From: Amblyomma americanum
Taxonomy: Eukaryota > Arthropoda > Arachnida > Ixodida > Ixodidae
Assembly: GCF_052857255.1 (NCBI RefSeq)
Contig: NC_135502.1
Location: forward strand, 189,235,257 to 189,299,256
Reading direction: 5' to 3'
Length of the DNA: 64,000 nucleotides
Shown here piece after piece: positions 22,064 to 31,994 of the stretch. The notes under the pieces are model-generated. The model was not told where the DNA came from. It ran no database searches and saw only the letters and a program-made list of their open reading frames with translations. Numbering within the stretch: position 1 is the first letter of the stretch; every line of letters begins with the position of its first letter. The translations under genes and the position numbers were made by a program.

Positions 22064-22828
22064 ATGGGTGATAAGCCTCCTTCAACCATAAAAGAACTTG
22101 TAAAGGCTATGACTGACTTGCGTGCACAGTTTGACTCTAAGCAAAGTGAACTAAAGCAAGATTTAAAACATGTGATTGAATCTGAAATGGAATCTGTCAA
22201 AACTTCAATGGGCTTTATCAATGAAAAGTTCGAAGAATTTAGAACAGAGATCTCTGAGCTCAAAAAGACCCTGTCTGACGTGAAAAACGTAAACCAGGAA
22301 ATGAAAAAAGAAAACAACCGACTCACAAATGAAGTGAAAACTCTCAGGCACGAATTAACTGAACTACAGCAGTACAGTAGAAGAAATAACCTTGAAATCA
22401 AAGGCATCCCTCCAGCACCCAGTGAAAATCTGATTTCAGTGATGACATCGATCTGTCATCTCCTAAGCACCGAGTTCGATGAATTCGATGTTGAAGCTAT
22501 CCATCGTGTGCCCTCAAAAAACAAGGACGAACCCAACATCATTGTTAAGTTTGCCTCGAGGAAAGTGAGAGACAGCATTCTGAAAAAAGCGAAAAAGCAA
22601 CGGCTGAACACTACACTTCTGAGCTTTGATGATCACGAGAATCCCGTGTTCATCAACGAACATTTGTGCCCGGCAATCAAAATTTTGCTAGGTAAAGCAC
22701 GGAAAGCCAAAAAGGAAAAACAGTGGAAACACACATGGGTATCTGATGGCAAGATCCTGATGCGCAAGACAGATACCTCGCATGTTCTACATATAACCTG
22801 TGACGCTGATCTTGCTCAGGTAGTCTAG
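22064..22828 (+). CDS. ORF1 protein of CR1/L2-like LINE (intact)
   Basis: Open from ATG 22064 to TAG at 22826-22828, 254 codons. An upstream in-frame GTG at 22049 is not needed, since eukaryotic translation favours the ATG. Residues about 15-110 are Lys/Glu-rich with heptad-like spacing, a likely coiled coil. Then QQYSRRNNLEIKGIP, a signature of LINE ORF1 proteins with an RRM-like core, and AIHRVPSKN. The C-terminus is basic. Expected role: binding element RNA as an oligomer in the RNP. ORF2 starts 4 bp after the stop. It is the only element ORF here that seems undamaged, though ORF2 is dead, so its activity would only be in trans. Confidence 0.85.
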   Translation: MGDKPPSTIKELVKAMTDLRAQFDSKQSELKQDLKHVIESEMESVKTSMGFINEKFEEFRTEISELKKTLSDVKNVNQEMKKENNRLTNEVKTLRHELTELQQYSRRNNLEIKGIPPAPSENLISVMTSICHLLSTEFDEFDVEAIHRVPSKNKDEPNIIVKFASRKVRDSILKKAKKQRLNTTLLSFDDHENPVFINEHLCPAIKILLGKARKAKKEKQWKHTWVSDGKILMRKTDTSHVLHITCDADLAQVV

Positions 22829-23198
22829 AAACATGGCTTTTTCCGTTGAGGAAATCAGTGCTAAGTGGCGCGAGAGCGAAAACCTTTCCATTTTTCATTG
22901 CAATGTCCGCAGCATAAATAAAAATCTAGACCAAGTCACTGTACATTTATCGCAACATTCTTTCCAGTATGATCTTATCGCTGTAACTGAAACCTGGCTT
23001 AAGAAAGGATAAATACCGTACATACCGGGTTACACAACGCTATCTTTACCAAGAGATAGCACCGCACGAGGGGGTGGCGTTGCTCTTTTTATAAAAAACG
23101 GCATAGATTATCAACAACTCTCGGCTTCCTCTCTGAGCTCTAAAACCACGGAAGCACTTTTTATTCGCCTTAAGACAGACGTCGTAATAGGCGTGGTA

Positions 23199-23205
23199 TA
23201 TCGTC
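23199..23205 (+). repeat. Target-site duplication, left, of P-like MITE
   Basis: TATCGTC, repeated at 23899-23905. An eighth base (C) also matches if the element is taken to start one base later, so the duplication is 7 or 8 bp. Confidence 0.8.
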
Positions 23206-23898
23206 CAAGGCGGATTTAAAGTGGTGGCGAAGGCTGGGCCGAAAAGTGGTTTAGCGCGACTGCAGCACAACCAGAAGATGGGGGGCAAAACACTCATATA
23301 AAGAAATGATAAAGCTACAAAATTGGAATGTAATCTGCCAATAGAAAAGAAAAAAATATATTAGCACCTTGTTTTATGAAAGAGGTAAGTCATTTTATTA
23401 AAACCTGGCAAATTTTGTATTTTTGCAACACTCTTGACCTGCCCCCTATTCATGAGTGTGCGGTGCATTACAGCGCGTCTTTGCAGGCCTTGTTTCGATA
23501 CCCGGCTAACCCGGCCACAGACATGCTTCGCCAGTGTCTGGAAGTGTTGCTGCCTTTCTATGCTGCCCCTCCTTTACCAGTCACTTTCATTGCGTTCCCA
23601 ATTGCACATTAACAAGGCCATAACTAGCAGGAATTCGAGCACATTTCACTGGCAAAGGTTGGGGCGCGCTGAAAGGCAGCAACCTTCGAGAGGTACGGGC
23701 AAGCTCGAAAACGCGGATTCTACAGAAAGACCGCTTTATAATTCGCGCCAAAAGCATACCTATGCGTGACGTCATTCTACGTCACGTTTGCGTAGTTTGC
23801 CCCCCAAAATCCAGGGGGCGCTGGAGTGCCCACGAGCCGCCATTTTTTGGACCAATGGGCGTCTATGGAGCCTTCGCTACCAGTGTACATCTACCTTG
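23206..23898. mobile_element. P-like or hAT-like MITE, 693 bp
   Basis: Interrupts the LINE endonuclease exactly between two halves of a conserved motif, so its limits are firm. Terminal inverted repeats: 23206-23236 starts CAAGGCGGATTTAAAG; 23868-23898 ends CATCTACCTTG; 24 of 31 positions pair. Target duplication is 7-8 bp. Terminal repeats of 31 bp with 8-bp target duplications are those of P elements; hAT elements also give 8 bp. No transposase is encoded; the 78-codon frame at 23376-23612 is unrecognised. Confidence 0.8.
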
Positions 23899-26480
23899 TA
23901 TCGTCCGCCAAACACGTGCACAAGTCAGTTCATATCTGATATGGAGTCCATTCTGGTTCCTCTGATGTCTTTTAATAATCAGTTAGCAATAGTTGGTGAT
24001 TTCAATATCGACTATCAAAGGATGACTGTCCAGAATATATTTTCTTACTGGAATCGTTCAACCTCAAGAACGTTATCAATGTGCCCACTAGAATTACACA
24101 TCAGTCTGCAACAATTATTGATCACATCTTATGTAACCGTGATATGGATGCCTGTGCTAGTGTTTGTAACCAAAACATAGCTGATCACTGTTCAACTTTT
24201 CTGTTCTTGCCACGGTCGGGTATCGATTGTACTTGCCCTACCCATACCAATGTATTTTCACGGGTGGACTACGCGCATGTCAGGCGTTTCTCGAATCTAT
24301 TCATTTCGAAAATCTGTGTCACAGTGACGTTCACACTGAATTTGCTAACTTCATATCTGCGGTTTCCGATGCAATTACTAAGTCTACGCTGAAGTTTTCT
24401 TGGCGCAACTATAAACATGCCATATGTCCTTGGATTACTGAGGAAATACTCACAGTATTGAAAAAAAAGGACTCATACTACAATAAGCTCAAAAACAACA
24501 GAACAAATGCTTATTACTTGAAACAGTTTAAGTATTACAGAAACAAATCCGTGGCGCCGATGAGAAAATCAAAGAAATTGTATTATACTAATTTGATTAA
24601 TCGTCAAGGAAATGACACTAAGCAAGTATGGAAGATTGTAGGAGAAGTTACGGGAACAGTTAAAAGAAAACAGATCGTTCCCGATAACTTGTCAATAGAG
24701 ACTGCAGACCAGTTTATTCAGTTCTTCACAACCTACGGTCAGAACAGTGCGCAACCTACTCCCTTAGCTTCAGTGACATCCGGCGTACCTCGATGTATTA
24801 ATAATGAATTCAGTTTCTCGAACATTTCTAGCGATGAAGTTGCAAGTGTTGTGGCGAACATGCCCACGAATAAAGCGGCCGGGCAAGACGGCATAATGGC
24901 TAAGGTAATCAAGGACAACATTGATTTGTTTTGTGTTCCTTTGTGCAGAATATTCAATCACGCGATACACTTTAGCTTATACCCCGATACTTTAAAAGTT
25001 GCAAAAGTTGTTCCGATATTTAAAACTGGTGACCCTAACAACCCGTCTAGTTACAGGCCAATATCTGTACTGAGTGTCGTCAATACTATTTTTTAAAAAT
25101 TAATTGCTTTCCAACTGAAAACCTTTCTTGATGCTAATCATATTATTTGTCCTCAGCAACACGGATTTGTTTCTAGCAGGTCCACGTCCACGGCTGTAGT
25201 TACTCTATCACAGCTTATCCTATCTGCTCTTCATAATCATAATGTTGCTGTAAGCGTATTTATAGACATCAAAAAAGCTTTCGACACAGTCTCACACTCC
25301 ATTCTTTTAATGAAACTGGAAGCATATGGTGTGCGTAGCGGGGCACTTGAATTCTTTAAAAGTTATCTTTCTTCACGACAGCAGCAAGTTGTCCTCAAAC
25401 AGTTCAAGTCTGCATACCAAACTGTTACGTGTGGTGTACCCCAGGGGTCAGTTCTGGGACCGCTTTTATTTTCAATCTTTATTAATGACCTCCCCAATGC
25501 AATACAGTGTTCTCAAATTTTGATGTATGCGGATGACACTGCACTTATCTTTACTGGCAACTCACTTGAGTCAATAGAAAAACCTATTAACAATGAACTC
25601 CAACGTATTTCGACCTGCTTTCGTAATAATCATCTAACTTTAAACACTGAAAAAACTAAATATGTTATTTTTCGTTCAATCCAAAAGTGTATTGAATCAA
25701 GTGATTTTTCTATATGTGTTGACAACAATGTTATTGATAGTGTGTCTTCTTTTAAATATTTAGGGGTCATGTTTGATTGCCACTTGTCTTGGAAGGAACA
25801 GGTGCACAATGTGTGTAAAAAGATTGCGTACGGTTGTTTTACCTTGGCTAAGGCACGGCGGCACTTTCCACCTGCTATTCTTAGATCACTGTATTTTTAA
25901 TTATGTCACAGTCATCTCAGTTATTGCAGTGAATCATGGGGAATCACATACAAAACGTATTTAACACCATTGCTAAGACTACAAAAACGTGCCTTGAAAA
26001 CCATGGGATTACCTTCTTGGAATAGTTTTAACAATAACATTTTTGACGCAATGCAAATCGTGTCATTCACAACCCTACGCGATTACAAAATAGCTCTTAT
26101 GGTTAATAATATTATAAATACCAACTACCCCTTACCTCTTGGTGCATTCAGTATTCCCGTCCGCAGCACTAGACAAGCCAGCAATGGCAATTTTAACCTT
26201 CCAATTTGCCATAATGCGTACGGAGAAAGACGAATAGAATTTACACGAGCGAAAATTTGGAACTCGTTGCCAATTGAAATAAAGCAAGCTAGGAATTTCA
26301 AACTGACATGCAAGAAACATTTTTTGGGAATGGAAGCAAGGCTACAAAGTTAGTTTTTCTTCAATGTGTTTGTGATTGCTGTCCTATATGTTATTTTGTA
26401 TTGGACCGCTTACTAGCCTCATTGGCTATCGGTCCAAATATCTGTGTATACATTTTGTTTGTGTTACTCAATAAAGACTT

Positions 26481-26500
26481 CTTGACTCTTGACTCTTGAC
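26481..26500 (+). repeat. 7-bp tandem 3' tail of CR1/L2-like LINE
   Basis: CTTGACT repeated nearly three times, 5 bp after AATAAA (26470-26475). Short tandem tails of this type are usual for CR1/L2 elements. Confidence 0.75.
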
Positions 26501-28560
26501 CAACTGGTTCAATTTGGTCCCAACTGGAAATTCCTGTGCTTCCTCTCCCTCTACTCTTCTCCCCTCCTGTGTGGTCAGGGTGTGTTGGATGCCTTCTGTC
26601 TTCTTCCCTCGTAACCTTATGTGCTTCCAAAACTCTTTGCAGCATTTCTATATCCACCATCCACTTGACTCTTACCTTTCCTATTTCGGCTTGAATTAAT
26701 GCCACTACCTACCTTTTGCTCTGAAGGTATTCATTCCATTTTGAATGCACTTCACGTGGTGTGGCCCCTTTTCTTTGCCAATCGGTGTTCCCTAGATGGC
26801 TCTTGTCGTGCTATGGCTGCCGTTACTTCCCTGACCCACCAGCTTTTTGGTGTGCTTTCTCTTCTTGCTTTTTGCCTCCTATAGCTTCCTTTGAAGAACC
26901 ACCTCTAGACCCTCATACGTCCACTCCCTATTTCTCTGCTTGGATGTTGTGTCTTCAATGTGTTCGACACTTCCTGCAGCCGTGCATCGGTGAGGTTATG
27001 TTTACCCTCCCTCTCTTGAGTTCCTACTGCAGGTATTATGCTACGAAATATGATTTAAATTCTTCAGCGTCACTTCCAGGGATTTTAGCACCTTCATCAA
27101 TTTCCATGCCCCTCAACCTGTCATATAGTTTGTGCGATATTAGGCAGTGGTTAATGAGTTATTTCTTGCCCATGTTACTTTCCTCTCATACTTGATTTCC
27201 GTATTAGCCATTAGTAGATCATGGGCATCGCAGAATTCTAGAGAAGAACCGACAACTGAGCTAGTTGGTGCATCTTTAAGCCGTGGTAAAAACAGCGCAG
27301 CGACGACGGACACAGAGAAGACAGAAGAAGACGGACAAGCGCTTGTCCGTCTTCTTCTGTCTTCTCTGTGTCTGTCGTCGCTGCGCTGTTTTTACCACCG
27401 CAGAATTCTAACATCTTCCTTGTTGCATCTGTAGTTCTGTCAGCAGAAAGGGAACATCACAGCTTGCTTCTCCTTGTAAATACTTTTACAAGCTTTCCGA
27501 CATGCTCTGTAAATAGTCTGTCCATGATATCATTTTCCGAAATGCTAAACGGAAGTAATTGATTTTTCATAAATTTTCGTTCTTGCTACAGGTTAGAGGT
27601 GATTTAATGGGACACACTGTGTGATGGCCTTTCCACTCCTTGGTTGTCTTCACCATCCAGCATGCATTGCCTTCCTGTGTCATAGCCCAGCAGTGGTCCA
27701 CATTTATTTTGAATTATATGTTGGCATATAGTGACCTGAATAGTTAAGAATACTTCATAAGGTAACAATTCTGGCTAATGATCTGGAAAATGTGGGTAGG
27801 GTTTGGGGCTGACTCTTGAAATAAATGATCGGCTTCTAGGCATGGGGCAGAAACCCAGTATAATATTAGATTGCAAGCATCTGTGCTGGGTAAAATGCCG
27901 TAGGTTTTTGTGCTAAATGAATCTGGATGCTCTAGAACACCTCCAGGGCAAACGTTTGGCTGTGGGTTGACATCTAAGCAAAATCCTTGAAGACGCTTCT
28001 CCCCCATGATCTTCTTGAACTGATCGTATGCCTTGGAGTCTGAGTATGCTTTATGAAAAGTTGTTTTGGCAAGGGCAACAAAAACCTAGTGAAGTTTGAA
28101 AACCTTGGACAGTTTTTTAGACCGTGCCAATCGAAAAATTCTTAGGTGAATTGCGGCGACAGCTCACCTGTTCATTCTGTGCCAGACCAATATACCTCCA
28201 AACAATGGTTGCATTGGGATAAAAACAGAGAATCAACTCCAAGCATCATATCAGTCACCAAAGTCGGAACAATTGAGGTAAAAAAAATCACTAGAAAAAG
28301 GGAGCTTGTTTTCGTATCCTTTTTTTGGGACGGTATTTCGTGAGGTGGACAGGGTAATGCGGCCAAACGCGCTAGGGCACAGCCCTCCCTGACCCATTCT
28401 CTCGGATGCCCCCGTTGCACCATATGTGCATCCATAAGAACAATTTTGAGACACCAGAAACTTGGCTAGATTGAGCCGGATTTCTGCCCCAGGTTTGTAA
28501 CGAGAATGTTTCGCAGTCTGTACCCTAGTGAAACTAACGAGAAGGCTTTTTACTGATGAG
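26501..28560. other. Intergenic stretch, old repeat of unknown class
   Basis: No gene I can support. 26530-27600 reads on the minus strand as pieces of a broken protein-like sequence without a motif I recognise, perhaps an old retroelement. It contains the fold-back insertion at 27241-27398. Confidence 0.4.
27229..27410. mobile_element. Fold-back insertion with 12-bp target duplication
   Basis: CGCAGAATTCTA at 27229-27240 and 27399-27410 flanks 158 bp. Its last 116 bp are a palindrome: arms 27283-27340 and 27341-27398 pair at 57 of 58 positions with no loop, centred on CAAGCGCTTG. The first 42 bp (including TGAGCTAGTTGGTGCATC) are unpaired. The long target duplication suggests retrotransposition. 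The class is unknown; a truncated Penelope-like element is one possibility. Confidence 0.75.
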
Positions 28561-29617
28561 GTATCGTAGCAAGCCTATGGGAAAGTCTGTTTCGGTCTAA
28601 ACAGCTGAGCTGATGAGGTTCTGCTGGCAGTGCCACTGCATGGGCGTTTAAAGGATGGCAATATGGGAACATGAAGCACACAAACACGAAGTTAGGCATG
28701 CAACAGACAATGGCACTGGCCAAGATAGTACTTGCCACAGCCCCGAGACTAGTGTGGATGAGGAGAAGTGGCAAATGCAATAACAATCTCTTGCAAGGAT
28801 ATGCTTACGGCCACACTCTGGGCTGCAACACTCCCAGAAAGGTTCACAGCAGCCTTTAGCGCAAGCCTTAAATCTTCTAGAAAGAAACAGGCACAAACAG
28901 CTAAAGCAATGAAGCAACTATGTCATCATGTATGCCAAGAGCTACACATGAAAACCTACAGGCATCTTTCACACGACAGATTGATGTACATATTTAACCA
29001 CGGTGCGAGCTCTGCTGCCGAGCCAGGACGGTAAATGGCCTGCTGGTCTGAAACTGGGCCATCCGAGTGCTTCTTACAGGGCCCATTAAACCACGTGCAG
29101 GCTGTAACCTGGCAATCGCAACACTATATTCCAGGCAAATGTATCATTCTATTTAGGGTTAAGAAAGCCAGAATCGAATGCCTTGTCCAGCCATGATGAC
29201 TGGACATGATTCTCTAGTCATCCCATGATGACTAGAGAAATGAAAGCATGAACTTTTCTGGCACTGCCTTTGTCCAAACTGCATTTTTGCTGCTGCACTG
29301 CCGGAGAAATGTAAGCAAAAGGCTTGTGCGCGCATCAGCTTTCCACTGGCCATAATTAACTTGCCCATCCTCTCGGTGTCTGCTTGGGAGCAGTACTGAA
29401 AAATTGTGTCTTCATCATTGTCAAATGTCAAGAGTAGTTATGCAAAAGCACAACGGCATATCCTTATGCATGAAGTGATACTTTAGAGGCCTTGATGTCC
29501 TGATGAATGGTTCGCCACTGGTGAGCCAAGATACCAAATTCATTCTCTGCGATATCCCTTATTTGACAGAGCCTGTACTTTAATATTCTTCGCTCTGAAT
29601 TTAAGGTTTCTCTCAGG
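28561..29617. other. Unassigned stretch left of Harbinger relic
   Basis: No motif recognised. It may contain old 3' parts of the Harbinger element, but no conserved block is readable. Confidence 0.35.
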
Positions 29618-30050
29618 AAAGGCCTCATGAAATTACAGTGAGTGGGAAGGCCTCATTGCTAACCATGACAGTGCTACAGAAGTGCCAGGGACGATTCTTG
29701 GGTCTGATATGAACAGGTGGCCTGCTCTGAACTTCCCTAATTTGCAGGTGTTGAAGAAGCCAATTTCCCCGCGTGAACCCCACTCTCCGTGTCATAAAAT
29801 TCCAACATTATTGCTGTAGCTAGCACAGTAAAGGCTTCATAAAATTTACAGCAAGTGGGAAGGTCTCATCACCAACCTTGATATAAGAAGTGTCACACAA
29901 GTGCCTGGGAGCATTCTTGGATGTGGTATAAACGGGTGGCCTGCTCTGAACTTCCCTAATTTGCAGGCGTTGAATGAACCAGCTTCCCCACGAGAACCTC
30001 ACTCTCCGTGCCGTAAAATTCCAACATTATTGCTGGAGCTAGCTCAGTAG
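29618..30050 (-). repeat. 212-bp tandem duplication in Harbinger relic
   Basis: Two units start AAAGGCCTCATGAAATTACA (29618) and AAAGGCTTCATAAAATTTAC (29830). The shared core GGCCTGCTCTGAACTTCCCT is exact in both. Confidence 0.8.
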
Positions 30051-30440
30051 CTTCACAAGTGCGGGGAACACAGTTGCAGCAATCATGCGCAGCACCTGCC
30101 TTGTAACCCATGACACCGTAGGCTGAAAAATGGCAACCAGATGGCCAGCCACAATTTGGAAGCACCCAGCTCTGTAGAACCGGAGCGCGACCAGAAGCTG
30201 GAGGAGGAGCAGCAGCGGGTTACTGCGTTTGTCAGCACTGTCCTTAAAGGCCAGTATCTCCAGCAGGCGCAGCACAGCTCGCTTTGAAATGCGATAGCGG
30301 CACAGAAACTCCAATTCGCCGAACATCTCAATTGGGTTCTGGCAGTCCCTTATAGTCCGCCTCGATTGTTATTTTCTGGTGATGCGTACACATACGCTTT
30401 TCTTTCCTCTATTTCTTCCACACGGCCATGGAACTCCGAT
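29618..30440 (-). pseudogene. PIF/Harbinger (HARBI1-like) transposase relic
   Basis: Read on the minus strand from about 30440. The N-terminal region of a HARBI1-like transposase is clear at 30326-30039: MFGELEFLCRYRISK, then AVLRLLEIL, LLLLLQLLVALRFYRAGCFQ and VSWVTRQVL, matching the helix-turn-helix part before the DDE nuclease. Upstream codons run through an acidic stretch. Downstream the frame decays into a 212-bp tandem duplication (29618-29829 and 29830-30050), and no clear DDE residues remain. It would have cut and pasted Harbinger DNA with a Myb-like partner. Confidence 0.7.
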
Positions 30441-30759
30441 AATTCGCTCACGCTGTCGTCTGTCTCGTCATAGTGTGCCACGTTGAAAAAGCAGCTTAAG
30501 TTAGGCATTCCCCTACCTTATAATCTAGGGTCAATAATTTAAGGTCAGGGGTCGGAGCTCTGATTGTGGTGGTGAGTGAAGGAACTGTTTGATCGGCTGC
30601 GCAAGTTTTTATTTGTAGCAGTTCAGTGCACTGTCTGCTTTCTGTGCCTGCTATCGAGGCCGCGGTAGACTGAGAGCGAACACACGCCTTAGCAGTTATT
30701 GGGGCTTCGCAACATTGAACACATACGAGGCGTTCAGCTGTCATCATTATGAAATTTAC

Positions 30760-30847
30760 AAGGCCTGTGCATCACAGCAGGCTACGTCACGGCCCATCCC
30801 TTAGTTGTGATGTAGCCTGCCGGGAAAGAGTGCAATGCATAGGCCTT
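30760..30847. repeat. 88-nt imperfect stem-loop
   Basis: Outer arms AAGGCCTGTGCAT (30760-30772) and ATGCATAGGCCTT (30835-30847) pair at 12 of 13. Inner arms CAGGCTACGTCAC (30778-30790) and GTGATGTAGCCTG (30807-30819) pair at 12 of 13 around a 16-nt loop. It could be a small MITE or one end of the neighbouring Merlin element. Confidence 0.7.
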
Positions 30848-30984
30848 GCTAGTATCTAGGTGGTGTGTTGCTTTGCACCCCAGATACTCCCAGCACAGAG
30901 GACGCTGGGCAGGACCGTGTGACAATATTGGGACGCGTATTTTTTATAGCATATTCTAATCGGCGATCGAGAGCAAATTATGAG

Positions 30985-31994
30985 TCAGGCATTGAACGGG
31001 CCACTCCTTATAAGCCGGGCCTTTAGCTTCTGCCTGAAGCTTTGTGTTCTGCTTGTGGGCGCCAGTAATGGGATCCATGATGCACTGGAATGGTTCACTG
31101 TCTTGTGCGGGAGGTTGATGGTCACAACGTTGCTATCTGCCAATCGCGGAACTCATGTGGCGCCTATCCGTCGCCAATGATGGTAATTAATCCTTGGCCG
31201 AACAGTGGCAGTGATGGTTCTTCCCAGAATTACCGCAACGGCCACAGCTCCTTCGTGGTACCGCAACGGCCACAGCTCCTTCGTGGCCACCTAGGCCATG
31301 CTGAAGATCTACGTGTCATGGCCAAATACGCCGCTATAGTTATTCTGACAATGCGGCGGTACATTGTCGCCTGCCGTAGGCTGGCCACGGTTGTACTTCC
31401 ATTTGCCCCTTATGAGCCATTCATCAACCGGCACATCTTGGCCATGTCCACACATCGGAGGCTGCTCCAGGAGCTTGGTGCAGCAAACTTCGCGATTGTA
31501 ATTGGTCCAATCCATGCATTTTCGCTTTGAGATCTGCCCATCTTGCATCTCCCTGGTTGCGCAGATTGGTATGTATGCAGAGCATCAGTTTGCAGATGTG
31601 TGACATTGGCAACATCACAATAGAATGACCTAGGTAGTCCTTGTGATCAACAGAATTGCTGACTCTTCAGTGACATGCAGAGCAACGGTACCGTGCAGTT
31701 TGGACAGCTTGCAGCTTGCAACGAAACTGCCCATTTTCTCTTCCCCAAAGTATGGTAGTAGGTCACAACTTTGCTGTCGCAGTTTGGCCATACATCATTG
31801 AATCCAGGTGTCAATGTGTCCCCAGTATTCTGATGTCGCTGGTTGACTTGTGGAGGGCAGGGATCACAGTGCCAACGACTGGGGCACGAGATCCAACCTT
31901 CTCGCAGAACATTCCTGGATCTTCTCATCCTCGGTGATGCGGAATTTTGGGTCAGCACGGATGGATGACATTCTTCAGTATGCAGGCAGCACAT
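30985..31994 (-). pseudogene. Merlin (ISXO2-like) transposase relic
   Basis: Minus-strand frames show the ISXO2/IS1016-type DDE transposase in order: a Cys-containing N-terminal segment (31994-31650), a WTNYNREVCCTKLL segment, then VPVDEWLIRGKWKYNRG (first catalytic Asp; the usual VDES reads VDEW), an IIGDG block near 31175 in the position of ISDEW, and TVNHS followed by MDPITGAH near 31060. Frame shifts join these blocks, one of them caused by a 28-bp tandem duplication at 31231-31286. No terminal repeats or target duplications were identified. Merlin is rare among described arthropod elements. Confidence 0.68.
31231..31286. repeat. Exact 28-bp tandem duplication
   Basis: Two identical units beginning TACCGCAACGGCCACAGCTC (31231-31258 and 31259-31286). 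Twenty-eight is not a multiple of three, so it shifts the frame of the Merlin relic. The identity of the units suggests it is recent. Confidence 0.9.

Larger units (their letters stand above)
22833..26353 (+). pseudogene. ORF2 (EN-RT) of CR1/L2-like LINE
   Basis: Starts at ATG 22833. Endonuclease marks: FHCNVRSINKN and TETWLKKG, then TAA at 23010. Reading continues to GVVYRP, where the MITE is inserted (23206-23898), and resumes after it with VGDFNIDY. Frame changes lie near 24060 and 24260. RT is in frame 2 from about 24260 with stops at 25094 and 25898: AAGQDGI, YRPISVLSV, FIDIKKAFDTVSHSILL, GVPQGSVLGPLLF and an intact catalytic YADD. The C-terminal part ends at 26353 and no RNase H follows. 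Confidence 0.88.
21438..26500 (+). mobile_element. CR1/L2-like LINE with tandem 5' units
   Basis: Order: two and a quarter 243-bp units, short leader, intact ORF1 with coiled coil, ORF2 with AP-like endonuclease and RT but no RNase H, AATAAA at 26470, and a short tandem tail of the 7-mer CTTGACT (26481-26500). An endonuclease-RT ORF2 without RNase H, the ORF1 type and a microsatellite-like 3' tail fit the CR1/L2/Rex1 group. A MITE interrupts the endonuclease (23206-23898). ORF2 has several stops. Its relative lies antisense at 37392-41760. Confidence 0.85.
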
